A stretch of DNA of 64,000 nucleotides from Palsa-1392 sp036490335 (GCA_036490335.1 DASXEB010000017.1:1-64000); one strand, 5' to 3'; shown: positions 24,912 through 34,012, counted from the stretch's first letter. Notes: a model not told the origin generated them from the sequence alone. Made by a program: numbers and translations.

Positions 24912-25958
24912 TTAAGTTGGCAGCATCTCGCGGAGACGCGCGGCGATTTTGCGAAATTCCGCCGCCACCGGGGAGTCGTTAGGCTCGGCTGTGATTGGCA
25001 TCCCGCGATCGCCTGCTTCCCGCGTCGCGATCTCGATCGGGATCTGGCCTAACAATGGCGCGTGAATCCGTTTCGCTTCCCGTTCGCCGCCGCCACTCCC
25101 GAAAATGTCGTAACGCTGGCCGTCGTTAGGCGCGATGAAATAGCTCATGTTTTCGATCAGGCCGAGGACAGGCACGTTCACTTTTTCAAACATGGTCGAG
25201 GCTTTGCGCGCGTCGATCAGCGCGACTTCCTGCGGCGTGGTGACGATGATCGCGCCGGCCAGCGCGACCGTTTGCACGATGGTGAGCTGGATGTCGCCCG
25301 TGCCCGGCGGCAGATCGAGCACGAGGTAATCGAGTGCACCCCATTCGACCTGCCGCAAAAATTGTTGCGTGTAGCGTGTGACCATCGGCCCGCGCAAAAT
25401 CGCCGGCGACGCGTCGTCGAGGAGAAAGCCCATCGACATGAGCTTGAGTCCGTATTGCTCGATCGGGATGATGCGATTTTCTTCCGTCGCCATCGGCCGA
25501 TCGCGCGAGCCGAACATGAGCGAAATGCTCGGGCCGTAGATGTCGCAATCGCACAAACCGACGGCGGCCTTGGATTGCTCGAGCGCGACGGCGAGATTCG
25601 CGGCCACGGTTGATTTGCCGACACCGCCTTTGCCGCTTGCGATCGCAATGACGTGTTTGATGCCGGCGATTTTTGTCGCGCCGACACCGGCGCTGCCACT
25701 CCCCGCGGGCGGCGCCTGAATGTCGATGCGGACTTTCGCGCTGCGCACTCCGGGAATTTTGCCTAACGACGCTTCGGCTTCGTTTTTTATCGTCTGCGGA
25801 ATCGCCGGATCATTGGTCGCGAGCGCGAGCTGGACGATGACGTCGCCATCGCGCAGGTCTATGCCTTTGACGAGGCCGAACGAAACGATGTCGCGGCTGA
25901 AGCCGGGATATTTCACGCCGCGCAACGCAGCCGTGATCTGATCTTCGGAGAGGGCCAT
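24912..25958 (-). CDS. Mrp/ApbC (NBP35) family iron-sulfur carrier ATPase
   Basis: 348 residues: an N-terminal MIP18/DUF59 domain (MALSEDQITAALRGVKYPG, about 1-85) followed by the P-loop ATPase. The deviant Walker A is IASGKGGVGKST near 110, GLCDCDIYGPSI is switch I, and DYLVLDLPPGTGDIQLT is Walker B. Family members bind and transfer Fe-S clusters. The CxxC motif, often present near ENMSYF in other Mrp proteins, is absent here: the segment reads ENMSYFIAPNDGQRYDIFG, where APND is encoded by a copy of the 9-bp word. CxxC-less homologues also exist, so activity as a carrier is uncertain but possible. Confidence 0.93.
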   Translation of the reverse strand: MALSEDQITAALRGVKYPGFSRDIVSFGLVKGIDLRDGDVIVQLALATNDPAIPQTIKNEAEASLGKIPGVRSAKVRIDIQAPPAGSGSAGVGATKIAGIKHVIAIASGKGGVGKSTVAANLAVALEQSKAAVGLCDCDIYGPSISLMFGSRDRPMATEENRIIPIEQYGLKLMSMGFLLDDASPAILRGPMVTRYTQQFLRQVEWGALDYLVLDLPPGTGDIQLTIVQTVALAGAIIVTTPQEVALIDARKASTMFEKVNVPVLGLIENMSYFIAPNDGQRYDIFGSGGGEREAKRIHAPLLGQIPIEIATREAGDRGMPITAEPNDSPVAAEFRKIAARLREMLPT

Positions 25959-26031
25959 GAGGCGGCGAATTTAGCCCGCGCGCGAGTTGAGTAAAGATGG
26001 GCGCCGGTATGCGAGTTGCTCATTTGGAGGC

Positions 26032-26304
26032 ATGCGTCGAATCAAGCTGAGCGGTCGTGAACGCTCCGTGCTGCGCGCGATCGGGTTTGGCGAAGGCGCG
26101 ATCGGCTCCGAATTGCTCGCGCACACCGCCATGCCTAACGATGAAATGACAGACGTGCTCAACGCGCTCCTCGCCGCCGGTTACGTCGAAAGCAAACCGT
26201 ACCGCGAGCAGGTGATGGCGGGGGAAATGCCCGCGATCGCGTTCGAGGTCAATCCCGGTTACATCCACGAGTTGCGCGAGGCGACCGCGCGAGCCTGGAT
26301 TTGA
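26032..26304 (+). CDS. small conserved hypothetical protein
   Basis: 90 residues from ATG 26032, which follows GGAGG with unusually short spacing; a TTG at 25987 is an alternative start. The sequence MRRIKLSGRERSVLRAIGFGEGAIG and EMTDVLNALLAAGYVESKP looks like a winged-helix-type fold (helix-turn-helix then a wing). The final part is AFEVNPGYIHELREATARAW. A DNA-binding role is possible but unproven. It lies between divergent mrp and the convergent ABC ATPase. Confidence 0.6.
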   Translation: MRRIKLSGRERSVLRAIGFGEGAIGSELLAHTAMPNDEMTDVLNALLAAGYVESKPYREQVMAGEMPAIAFEVNPGYIHELREATARAWI

Positions 26305-26308
26305 GTCG

Positions 26309-27319
26309 TTAGGCCGCCGGCTTCGTGACGGCGGCACGGACCTCGGCGTTGTGTTCGCCGAAGAGCTGCCGGATTACATCTTCGACCGGCAATTCCTGCA
26401 CGTTGATGTCTGAAATCGTGCAAGCCGTGAGCAATCGCCGGCAGACTTCGGTCACATTCGCGCGCGGCACTTTCAATTGCACACTGACCGGCGTTTGCTC
26501 GACCACTTCGCCGAAGATTGAAAAATCGCAGTGTTGTTTTTCATCGAAGGTCAGGCTGATGATTTTGTGGCCGGAAAAGCGGTCGATGATGTCGTTGAGC
26601 GGCCCGTCGAAAAAAATCTTCCCGTGATCGATGACGATGACGCGATCGCACAGCTCCTCGATGTCCTGCATGTAATGGCTCGTCAGCATGGTGACGATGC
26701 GATGCTCGGAATTGTATTGGCGCAAAAACTCGCGCACGCGCTGCTGGCTCACGACGTCGAGGCCGATCGTCGGCTCGTCGAGAAAAAGCACGCGCGGCTC
26801 GTGGATGAGCGCGGAGATCAGCTCCATCTTCATGCGCTCGCCTAACGACAGCTCGCGCACCATCACGTTCATCTTGTCGCCGACCTCGAGCAGTTCGCTC
26901 AATCCGCCGACGACTTTTTTGAAACGCTCGCGGTCGATTCCGTAAATCGCGCGGTTGAGCTCGAGCGATTCCTGCGCGGGCAGGTCCCACCAAAGCGCGT
27001 TTTTTTGACCCATGAGCAGGCTGAACTGCCGCTTCAATTCGTCGCGCCGTTCCCACGGCACGAAGCCGAGCACGCGCGCCTGGCCGGAAGTCGGATTGAG
27101 CAAACCGGAAAGCATTTTTAGCACGGTGGTTTTGCCCGCGCCGTTCGGCCCGAGAAACCCGACGAGCTCGCCTTCCTCGATCGTGAAGGAAATGTTGTCG
27201 GCCGCGCGCGTCTCGTCGTGCTTGCGCCTAACGAGTCCTTTGACCGAGCCCCAGAGCCCGCTCTCCTTGCGATAAGTGCGGTAAATTTTTGTCAGCCCGG
27301 AGGCTTCGATCGCCGGCAC
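26309..27319 (-). CDS. ABC transporter ATP-binding protein, ABC-2 type
   Basis: 336 residues. Walker A GFLGPNGAGKTT, signature VRELSLGERMKMEL, Walker B RVLFLDEPTIGLDVVSQQ and the switch His in MLTSHYM make a complete ATPase. A C-terminal extension of about 100 residues follows, as in drug- or polysaccharide-type ABC-2 ATPases. The insert SGLWGSVKGLVRRKHDETRAA before the Walker A is typical of the group that works with ABC-2 permeases of the DUF/NatB kind. No permease gene follows (the next gene is opposite in direction), so its membrane partner must lie elsewhere. Confidence 0.92.
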   Translation of the reverse strand: MPAIEASGLTKIYRTYRKESGLWGSVKGLVRRKHDETRAADNISFTIEEGELVGFLGPNGAGKTTVLKMLSGLLNPTSGQARVLGFVPWERRDELKRQFSLLMGQKNALWWDLPAQESLELNRAIYGIDRERFKKVVGGLSELLEVGDKMNVMVRELSLGERMKMELISALIHEPRVLFLDEPTIGLDVVSQQRVREFLRQYNSEHRIVTMLTSHYMQDIEELCDRVIVIDHGKIFFDGPLNDIIDRFSGHKIISLTFDEKQHCDFSIFGEVVEQTPVSVQLKVPRANVTEVCRRLLTACTISDINVQELPVEDVIRQLFGEHNAEVRAAVTKPAA

Positions 27320-27331
27320 AACCGGAAACCG

Positions 27332-29275
27332 TCAGGCGGCGCTCGGCCGCGATTTCTCGCTCGGCTTTTTGAGCAACGGCAACGTCTTTTCCACGAGCGC
27401 GTCACTCGTTAGGCCATGTTTCTTGCGCAGGATTGGAATGGTGCCGTGCTCGATGAATTGATCGGGCCAGCCGATGCGCACGACCGGCGTGTTGATCATC
27501 TGGGTGTGCAGATGTTCCATAACCGCGCAGCCGAAACCGTTGTGCAAAACGTGGTCTTCGATCGTGGCCACGACCTGGACGCTGCGCGCGAAAAATTCGA
27601 GCGTGCCGGTGTCGATCGGTTTGATCCAGCGCGGGTTGATGAGCGCGACGCTGTAGCCTAACGACTCCAGTTTTTGCGCGGCTTCCTCGGCCATTTCGAA
27701 CATGTTGCCGAGGCCGAAAATGGCGACGTCTTTTCCGTGTCTGACGACTTCGGCTTTGCCGATTTCGAGCAGCTTGGGCGACGCTTTCGGCTTCGCTCCG
27801 GTGCCGGCGCCGCGCGGATAACGAATCGCGATCGGACCCGCGTCGTAGTTCGCCATCGTCCATAGCATGTCGACAAATTCGTCTTCATTTTTCGGCTGCA
27901 TGTGCACGATGTTCGGGATGTGGCGCAGGTAGCCGATGTCGAAAACGCCGTGATGCGTCGGGCCGTCGTCGCCGCTCAGGCCGGCGCGATCCATGCAAAG
28001 CGCGACGTTGAGATTTTGCAGCGCGATGTCGTGAATGATCATGTCGTAAGCGCGCTGCATGAAGGTCGAATAGATGGTGAGGAACGGCTTCAGTCCTTTC
28101 GTCGCGAGGCCGCAGGCGAAGAGCGCGGCGTGTTCTTCCGCGATGCCGACGTCGTAGTAACGATCGGGATGTTGTTGTTGGAAAAAGCCGAGACCGGTGC
28201 CGCTCGGCATCGCGCCGGTGATGGCGACGATTTTGCGATTCGTGTCGGCGAATTTGCCTAACGTTTTCCCAAGAATTTCCGAGTAGGTCGGGGTCGTGGT
28301 CGCGGCGGTCTCGCCGGTTTCGGCGGTGAATTTTCCGAGGCCGTGAAATTTGTCCGGCTTCGCGATCGCGGGCTCGTAGCCTTTGCCTTTTTTGGTGAGA
28401 ATGTGGAGGAGGACCGGCTCGTCCTGCCGTTTCAAAAATTCAAACGTGCGCGTGAGCAGCGAGATGTCGTGGCCGTCGATCGGCCCGTAATAACGCAGGC
28501 CGAGTTCTTCGAAAATCACGCTCGGCACGAGCAGGTTTTTGAATCCTTCCTCGACCTTATGCGCGAGATGCAGCGCAGTGCGGCCGGCGATCGCCTTGAT
28601 GAAACGGCCGGCCTTTTCGTGCAGATGCGCATAGGTAGGGTTGGTGACGATGTTGTTCAGATACGCCGCGATCGCGCCGACATTTTTCGCGATCGACCAT
28701 TCGTTATCGTTCAGGACGACGATGAAACGTTTCGTCTGCGCCTTGACGTTGTTGAGCGCTTCGTAGCTGATGCCGCAGGTCAGGGCCGCGTCGCCCGCCA
28801 CGACGACGACATTATCATTCGCGCCTAACAAATCCCGCCCGACCGCCATCCCGAGTCCGGCGGAAAGCGCGGTGCCCGCATGCCCGGCGCCGTAGGCATC
28901 GTGCGCGCTCTCGGTGCGAAGAAGAAAACCGTTGAGGCCCTGGTATTGCCGCATCGTGTGGATGCGATCGAGCCGGCCGGTGAACATTTTGTGCACGTAA
29001 CCCTGGTGGCTGACGTCGAAAACAAACTTGTCGTCAGGCGTGGTGAAAACGCGGTGGAGCGCGATCGTCAATTCGACCACGCCGAGATTCGGACCGAGAT
29101 GTCCGCCGGTTTGCGAAAGGACCTTGATCAGCTCGTCGCGCACTTCCTGTGCGAGCTGCGGCAGGCTTTCTTCCGGCAGCGCCTTGATGTCCGCGGGCGA
29201 ATGAATGCCGTCGAGCAGGCGCGCGGACTCGTTAGGCGTTTTCGGGTTGGCAGGCACTTTAGAAAAGGCTGACAT
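27332..29275 (-). CDS. dxs: 1-deoxy-D-xylulose-5-phosphate synthase
   Basis: 647 residues from ATG 29275. A thiamine-diphosphate enzyme and first step of the MEP isoprenoid pathway. Evidence: TGGHLGPNLGVVELTIALH, FDVSHQGYVHKMFTGR, the TPP motif VVVAGDAALTCGISYEALNN with NDNEWSIAKNVG, the transketolase pyrimidine domain (DVGIAEEHAALFACGLATKG, DRAGLSGDDGPTHHG) and the C-terminal domain (ATIEDHVLHNGFG). The H-G-G signatures and length are normal. It overlaps xseB by 17 bases, the familiar xseB-dxs neighbourhood, without ispA between them. Confidence 0.96.
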   Translation of the reverse strand: MSAFSKVPANPKTPNESARLLDGIHSPADIKALPEESLPQLAQEVRDELIKVLSQTGGHLGPNLGVVELTIALHRVFTTPDDKFVFDVSHQGYVHKMFTGRLDRIHTMRQYQGLNGFLLRTESAHDAYGAGHAGTALSAGLGMAVGRDLLGANDNVVVVAGDAALTCGISYEALNNVKAQTKRFIVVLNDNEWSIAKNVGAIAAYLNNIVTNPTYAHLHEKAGRFIKAIAGRTALHLAHKVEEGFKNLLVPSVIFEELGLRYYGPIDGHDISLLTRTFEFLKRQDEPVLLHILTKKGKGYEPAIAKPDKFHGLGKFTAETGETAATTTPTYSEILGKTLGKFADTNRKIVAITGAMPSGTGLGFFQQQHPDRYYDVGIAEEHAALFACGLATKGLKPFLTIYSTFMQRAYDMIIHDIALQNLNVALCMDRAGLSGDDGPTHHGVFDIGYLRHIPNIVHMQPKNEDEFVDMLWTMANYDAGPIAIRYPRGAGTGAKPKASPKLLEIGKAEVVRHGKDVAIFGLGNMFEMAEEAAQKLESLGYSVALINPRWIKPIDTGTLEFFARSVQVVATIEDHVLHNGFGCAVMEHLHTQMINTPVVRIGWPDQFIEHGTIPILRKKHGLTSDALVEKTLPLLKKPSEKSRPSAA

Positions 29276-29570
29276 CTTGCGATTCTCCGGCTGATTCCAA
29301 GGGCACGGCGGCTTCGAGCGCGACCGCGGGCTCAAATTCCTTCACTACCGTTTTGCCGGCGCTGTCGCGCGTGATCGTCTCGATCCGCGCCTCGGCGGAG
29401 GTGAGCCGTTCCTGGCAGACCTTGACCAGTTTCATTCCTTCTTCATAGCGCACGATCAGGTCCTCGAGCGGAAGCTCGCCAGCTTCCATCTCTTCCACGA
29501 TTTCTTCGAGGCGCGCCATCGCCTTTTCGAAATTCGCCGGCGCGGCGCCTTTCTTCACTGAGTTCGGCAT
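29259..29570 (-). CDS. xseB: exodeoxyribonuclease VII small subunit
   Basis: 103 residues from ATG 29570, slightly long for XseB because of an extra 30-residue tail. The core FEKAMARLEEIVEEMEAGEL, LPLEDLIVRYEEGMKLVKVC and QERLTSAEARIE is the full XseB helical hairpin. It stabilises XseA in exonuclease VII. xseA is not in the window. It overlaps dxs in an arrangement found in many bacteria. The frame is open to 29594 with another Met, but the later start has the better N-terminus (MPNSVKKG). Confidence 0.93.
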   Translation of the reverse strand: MPNSVKKGAAPANFEKAMARLEEIVEEMEAGELPLEDLIVRYEEGMKLVKVCQERLTSAEARIETITRDSAGKTVVKEFEPAVALEAAVPLESAGESQDVSLF

Positions 29571-29654
29571 AAGGGTAGGAGCGCAATTAAGCATAGCGGC
29601 TCCAATTAAAAAGCCGGAGTTGCGCGCGCGGACAACGGGCGCGGCCCGGCCTCA

Positions 29655-29671
29655 TTGGCACAACGAATGCT
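29655..29671 (+). promoter_or_regulatory. possible sigma-54 -24/-12 promoter
   Basis: TTGGCACAACGAATGCT has GG and GC doublets 12 bases apart, matching the GGCAC-N5-TTGC consensus except for A in place of T before TGC. It lies 25-40 bp upstream of the receiver-only protein ATG (29697), leaving only a short 5' leader. No enhancer-binding protein gene is nearby. Weak evidence. Confidence 0.3.
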
Positions 29672-29696
29672 AAAAATTCAGGCGTCGCCGATCGCC

Positions 29697-30095
29697 ATGA
29701 ATTTTCAAAAACGCATCCTCCTGATCGACGACGAACCGCACCTCACCGCGCTCGTCCGGCCGGTGCTCGTCGCGACCGGGCGCTATCTCATCCGCGAGGA
29801 AAATCATCGCCGCGGCGCGCTCCACGCCGCGCTCCATTTTCAGCCTGATCTCGTGCTGCTCGATTCCGTCCGGCCCAATCTCGACCACGGCGTTGCACAG
29901 GCGATTCACCGCGATCCCGCGCTCCGCGACGTGCCGGTCGTTTTGCTCACCGGGCTCGCGCCCGACCGGCGCATTTCCTCGGTCGGATTTTTTGGCGGCT
30001 ACACCTTTTTCGCGAATCCATTCAGCGTCGAGGAAGTGGTCGCGTGCATTGCCGAAATGCTTTCCGATCAAACGGACGCCGGCGCCGCAGCCTGA
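29697..30095 (+). CDS. single-domain response regulator, atypical
   Basis: 132 residues from ATG 29697. The receiver fold is clear: RILLIDDEPHLTALVRPVL (acidic pair), Asp in LVLLDSVRPN, and Thr in VVLLTGLAPD. The invariant lysine before the final helix, usually FLAKPFS, is replaced by Asn in YTFFANPFSVEEV. It has no output domain. Without the lysine, phosphorylation-driven switching would be altered, so it may be a pseudo-receiver or a phosphate sink. It precedes asnS with a possible sigma-54 promoter upstream. Confidence 0.85.
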   Translation: MNFQKRILLIDDEPHLTALVRPVLVATGRYLIREENHRRGALHAALHFQPDLVLLDSVRPNLDHGVAQAIHRDPALRDVPVVLLTGLAPDRRISSVGFFGGYTFFANPFSVEEVVACIAEMLSDQTDAGAAA

Positions 30096-30169
30096 CGAAA
30101 TTCTCGTCGCGCGAAAGGCGGGCGTTTCCTTTTGCTTGTCGGATGCGGATCGTCCGGCAGATTCTGACG

Positions 30170-31558
30170 ATGCTTTCGCCCACTTCAGTGAAGGACGTGC
30201 TCCGCAGCGAGGCGCCGGCCGGGAAAATTCTCGTCCAGGGCTGGGTGCGCACGCGGCGCGACGCGAAGGATTTTTCCTTCATCGAGCTGAACGACGGCTC
30301 GACCCTGCGCAATCTCCAGATCATCGCGCGGCCGACCTTGCCTAACTATGAAAAAGTCCAGCGCCTCACGACCGGCGCTTCGATCGCGGCCCGCGGCGCG
30401 CTCGTCGCTTCGCAGGGCAAAGGGCAGGCCTGGGAGTTGATCGCGGACGAAATCGAAATCGTCGGCGCATCGGACGAAAGCTACCCGCTGCAAAAAAAAG
30501 GGCACACGCCGGAGTTCCTGCGCGAGATCGCGCACCTGCGGCCACGCTCGAATTTGTTCGGCAGCGTCTTTCGCGTCCGCAGCCGGCTTGCCTTCGCCAT
30601 CCACCAGTTTTTCCAGGAGCGCGGCTTCGTCTATGTGCACACGCCGATCATCACCGGCAGCGATTGCGAAGGTGCAGGCGAGCTGTTTCGCGTCACAACG
30701 CTCGATCAGAAAAAGCCGCCGCGTTTGCCTGACGACGAGATCGATTACGCGCGCGATTTTTTTGCGCGGCCGACTTATTTGACGGTCAGCGGGCAGCTCG
30801 AAGCGGAAGCTTTCGCTCTCGCGCTCTCGAAGGTTTACACCTTTGGCCCGACCTTTCGCGCAGAGAATTCCAACACTTCAAGACACGCGAACGAATTCTG
30901 GATGATCGAGCCGGAGATGGCGTTCTGCGATCTCGCCGGGGACATGGACTTGGCCGAGGAAATGGTGAAATACCTCGTGCGCGACATTCGCGAGAATTGC
31001 CCTAACGAACTCGAGCTCTTCGGCAAATTCGTCGACAAGGAGCTGGCCGCGCGGCTCGAGCTTGTGGTCGAGCGACCGTTTCAGCGCATCAGTTACGAAG
31101 AAGCAATCGCGCTCCTGCAAAAAAGCGGAGCGAAGTTCGAGTTCCCGGTCGAGTGGGGTTTGAACTTGCAATCGGAGCACGAGCGCTGGCTCACCGAGCA
31201 GCACTTCAAATGTCCGGTCACGGTCTTCAACTATCCGAAGGAAATTAAGCCGTTTTACATGCGCTTGAACGACGACAACCGCACCGTCACCGCGATGGAT
31301 GTGCTCGTCCCTGGGATTGGGGAAATCGTCGGCGGCAGTCAGCGCGAAGAGCGGCTCGAGGTGCTCGAGGAAAATCTGCGCCGGCACAACATGAACCTCG
31401 CCGATTACAAATGGTATCTCGATCTGCGGCGTTACGGCACGGTGCCGCACGCCGGTTTTGGGCTCGGCTTCGAGCGCATGCTTATGTTTGTCACCGGCGT
31501 CGCGAACATTCGCGACGTCATCCCATTCGCGCGCACACCGGGCAGCGCGGAATTCTGA
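30170..31558 (+). CDS. asnS: asparaginyl-tRNA synthetase
   Basis: 462 residues from ATG 30170. Class IIb aminoacyl-tRNA synthetase. The N-terminal OB fold binds the anticodon (VQGWVRTRRDAKDFSFIEL, 15-120). Motif 1 lies near FFQERGFVYVHTPIITG, motif 2 in FGPTFRAENSNTSRHANEFW with MIEPEMAFCDL, and motif 3 in HAGFGLGFERML. The combination of ENSNTSRHL-type motif 2 and the length indicates AsnRS rather than AspRS. Free-standing AsnRS implies no need for the Asp-tRNA(Asn) amidotransferase route. The start is a choice between 30143 and 30170. Confidence 0.95.
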   Translation: MLSPTSVKDVLRSEAPAGKILVQGWVRTRRDAKDFSFIELNDGSTLRNLQIIARPTLPNYEKVQRLTTGASIAARGALVASQGKGQAWELIADEIEIVGASDESYPLQKKGHTPEFLREIAHLRPRSNLFGSVFRVRSRLAFAIHQFFQERGFVYVHTPIITGSDCEGAGELFRVTTLDQKKPPRLPDDEIDYARDFFARPTYLTVSGQLEAEAFALALSKVYTFGPTFRAENSNTSRHANEFWMIEPEMAFCDLAGDMDLAEEMVKYLVRDIRENCPNELELFGKFVDKELAARLELVVERPFQRISYEEAIALLQKSGAKFEFPVEWGLNLQSEHERWLTEQHFKCPVTVFNYPKEIKPFYMRLNDDNRTVTAMDVLVPGIGEIVGGSQREERLEVLEENLRRHNMNLADYKWYLDLRRYGTVPHAGFGLGFERMLMFVTGVANIRDVIPFARTPGSAEF

Positions 31559-32428
31559 TTACTCGTTAGGCGGGAGCGCGCGCTTCTTCAATTCGTAGGT
31601 CTTGGCGACGGAGAGGAATTCGTAGAAGCCGTGCATGCGCGCGAAATAATAGCCTTCGCGTCCATCGAGGAAGCCGCGCTGCCAGACGTAAACGTAAAGA
31701 AAACGAAGGAGCGGCCGGAAAGGCAGCCGCTGTGCAATTTGTTTCAGCCGGCGCCGCTGCGCCACGCGCGCGCTTTGCAAATCGCCAGCCGGCCTGACGA
31801 GTTGCTCGACCGCGACGCGCGCTTCCCAGTTTGAATAGCGATTGTGTTTCTCGACGAAAACTTCCACCGACGGAAAGGCGTAGTGATCGAGCTCGCAGCG
31901 CAGGCGCGCGGTTTTTCCCTGCACCACGACGTGCTCGTGCACTTCGTTGTCGCCACTTTCGGTCGCGACCTCGGTCAGTTTCTCGTAGCGGCCTAACGAA
32001 TGGCGGAAGAGCCGCAAATTCCAGTTCGGATAATACGCGTGCCGCAGCCAGCGACCCATGAACATGAATCGGCGGTTGATCCAATAGCCGACGATCTCGC
32101 CCGCGTCCGCGGTCGCGCGCCGGAATTCGGTCTCCGCGGTTGCCGGCAGGACCTCATCGGCGTCGAGAATGAAGACCCATTCATTTCGAAAAGGCAGATT
32201 CTCCAGCGCCCAGTTTTTTTTCTTCGGCCAAGTGCCGTTGAATTCAAACTGGACAACTCGTCCGCCTAACGACTCCGCGATTTTTGCCGAGCCATCGCTG
32301 CTTCGGGAGTCGACGACGAAAATCTCGTCCGCCCACTGCACGCAGCCGAGGCAACGCGGCAGATTTGCCGCTTCGTTGCGGATCGGCACGACGATCGAGA
32401 CGGGCACGGGATTCGAACGCTTCTCCAT
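31559..32428 (-). CDS. glycosyltransferase family 2, WaaE-like
   Basis: 289 residues. GT-A fold: SIVVPIRNEAANLPRCL, DEIFVVDSRSSDGSAKIAESLG, and the DxD-type motif WVFILDADEVLPA. The YWINRRFMFMGRWLRHAYYPNWNLRLFRH block is characteristic of the WaaE/KdtX lipopolysaccharide-core glucosyltransferase group. C-terminal basic, amphipathic helices would hold it to the inner membrane. It is probably active in LPS core or surface glycan synthesis. It sits convergent to asnS and at the edge of the polysaccharide locus, divergent from a methyltransferase gene. Confidence 0.88.
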   Translation of the reverse strand: MEKRSNPVPVSIVVPIRNEAANLPRCLGCVQWADEIFVVDSRSSDGSAKIAESLGGRVVQFEFNGTWPKKKNWALENLPFRNEWVFILDADEVLPATAETEFRRATADAGEIVGYWINRRFMFMGRWLRHAYYPNWNLRLFRHSLGRYEKLTEVATESGDNEVHEHVVVQGKTARLRCELDHYAFPSVEVFVEKHNRYSNWEARVAVEQLVRPAGDLQSARVAQRRRLKQIAQRLPFRPLLRFLYVYVWQRGFLDGREGYYFARMHGFYEFLSVAKTYELKKRALPPNE

Positions 32429-32633
32429 GGTCGAAATTTACTGTATCTGCTTCCGCGGGCGTCCGCGATCATTGCGGCGTCCGTAAAATGGTGCAGGAAT
32501 CGGGCCGAAGTGGGTCACCCTTGGGCACAGATTTCGCTGAGAAGAAAGCGCAGCCGCGAAGCAAATGGAGATTTTTTTCCAACCGAACCCGCCCGCGCGA
32601 GAAATATCGCTTCGCCGATAAGCCATCCCTTTC

Positions 32634-33449
32634 GTGAAACGCCCAACGTTCGACGAAAACTGGCCGGCCTCGTGGAAGTCTTCTTACTTTTACGATCTCG
32701 AGGAAGTTTACGGGCCCTTCGCGCATCTCGGCTACGTTTACGCTTATCGGCGGCGCCGGCAGGAAACGCTCCGGCTTCTCACCGAAGTGCTGCAGCCCGG
32801 CGCGCGCGTCCTCGATGTCGCGGCGGCGCAGGGCAATTTTTCGCTCGCTCTTGCCGAGATGGGATACGCCGTGACTTGGAACGATCGGCGCACAGAGCTG
32901 GCCGATTACGTGCGCCTGAAACACGAACGCGGCGCGATTCGTTACGCGCCCGGCGACGCCTTCGCGCTCGAGCTGCCCCATCTTTTCGACGCCGCGCTCA
33001 TCGCGGAAGTGATCGAGCACACCGCGCATCCCGATCGATTTCTCGCCCGCATCGCCACACTTGTCCGGCCCGGCGGCTACATCATCATGAGCACGCCAAA
33101 CGGCGCGTATTTTCGGAATCATCTCCCGAAATTTTCCGAGTGCGCCGACCCGGCGGTCTACGAGGCAGGCCAATTCAAGCCTGATTCCGACGGCCACATT
33201 TTCCTTCTTCATCCTGGCGAAATCGAATCGCTCGCCGCCGCCGCGGGACTGGAATTGCAGGAGCTCATTCTCATGACCAATCCACTCACCGCCGGCCACA
33301 TGAAAACCCGCCCGCTTCTGCGCGCGTTGCCAACCACATTCGTCAGGCGAATCGAAAAGCTTTCCGCCTCTTTGCCGGCCGCCTGTCGGCGCAGTTTTTT
33401 CACGCAAATCGTCGCGCGCTTCCGCAAACCGGCGCCGCGCGAGACCTAG
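32634..33449 (+). CDS. class I SAM-dependent methyltransferase
   Basis: 271 residues from GTG 32634. UbiG/Methyltransf_11-type fold: VLQPGARVLDVAAAQGNFSL is motif I (an altered GxG, with AAQGN), IAEVIEHTAHPDRFL is motif II-post, and RPGGYIIMSTPNGAYF is motif III. It likely methylates a sugar or other small molecule. The location between a LPS-type glycosyltransferase and the polysaccharide locus suggests sugar O-methylation, by inference only. Its stop overlaps the convergent acetyltransferase by four bases. Confidence 0.85.
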   Translation: MKRPTFDENWPASWKSSYFYDLEEVYGPFAHLGYVYAYRRRRQETLRLLTEVLQPGARVLDVAAAQGNFSLALAEMGYAVTWNDRRTELADYVRLKHERGAIRYAPGDAFALELPHLFDAALIAEVIEHTAHPDRFLARIATLVRPGGYIIMSTPNGAYFRNHLPKFSECADPAVYEAGQFKPDSDGHIFLLHPGEIESLAAAAGLELQELILMTNPLTAGHMKTRPLLRALPTTFVRRIEKLSASLPAACRRSFFTQIVARFRKPAPRET

Positions 33450-34012
33450 CTCGCGGAGCGCGAACGCAGGACGCGGCACGGATTCCCGGCCGCGATCGAG
33501 TCGTTAGGCACGTCGCGCGTCACGACCGAACCCGCGCCAACAATTGCCCGCGCGCCGATCGTGATGCCTGGCATGACGAAGGCCCGCGCGCCGACAAACG
33601 CATCTTCCCCGATCGTGATTTTGCCGACCACAAGTGGGCGGGTCGGCTGGGAAAAATCGTGGCTGCCCGTGCTCAAATACGCCTCCTGTGCAACGATCGC
33701 GCGCGCCCCGATTTCAATTTCGCCTAACGAATAGGCGTTCGCGCGATCGCCGAGACAGGCGCGGTCGTGCAGCGTCAGATTCCACGGGATCGCGATCCGC
33801 GCGCGCTGATGCACAAACGGCGTGCCGATAATTTTTCCATCGAAAACGCCCAGCCAAAAAAGGCGCCACGGGTTGGCCGGTTTCGGCGTCCACGAACAAA
33901 AAACCGTCCAGCAAAATTCCCAAAGAACGCGCCAGAAGCGTTCGTGCATCGACCAGGGCGACGCGAATTGCGAGCTCTGTTCTCGATCGACGGGTTGCAG
34001 CGGCGCGCCCAT
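33446..34012 (-). CDS. putative WcaF-type acetyltransferase
   Basis: 188 residues. Left-handed beta-helix acyltransferase: GTPFVHQRARIAIPWNL, LSTGSHDFSQPTRPLVVGK (the WcaF signature with its catalytic His), and FVGARAFVMPGITIGARAIVGAGSVVTRDV. It ends IAAGNPCRVL. An N-terminal aromatic amphipathic segment (FWRVLWEFCWTVFCSW) precedes. In colanic-acid-like systems these enzymes acetylate the polysaccharide repeat unit from acetyl-CoA. It is the last gene of the leftward glycan series, 12 bp from its neighbour. Confidence 0.88.
   Translation of the reverse strand: MGAPLQPVDREQSSQFASPWSMHERFWRVLWEFCWTVFCSWTPKPANPWRLFWLGVFDGKIIGTPFVHQRARIAIPWNLTLHDRACLGDRANAYSLGEIEIGARAIVAQEAYLSTGSHDFSQPTRPLVVGKITIGEDAFVGARAFVMPGITIGARAIVGAGSVVTRDVPNDSIAAGNPCRVLRSRSAS

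Noticed and set aside
29571..29654. Possible tRNA or small RNA between xseB and the receiver gene
   Set aside because: Only a short weak stem (CGGCT/AGCCG); no T-loop or acceptor stem.
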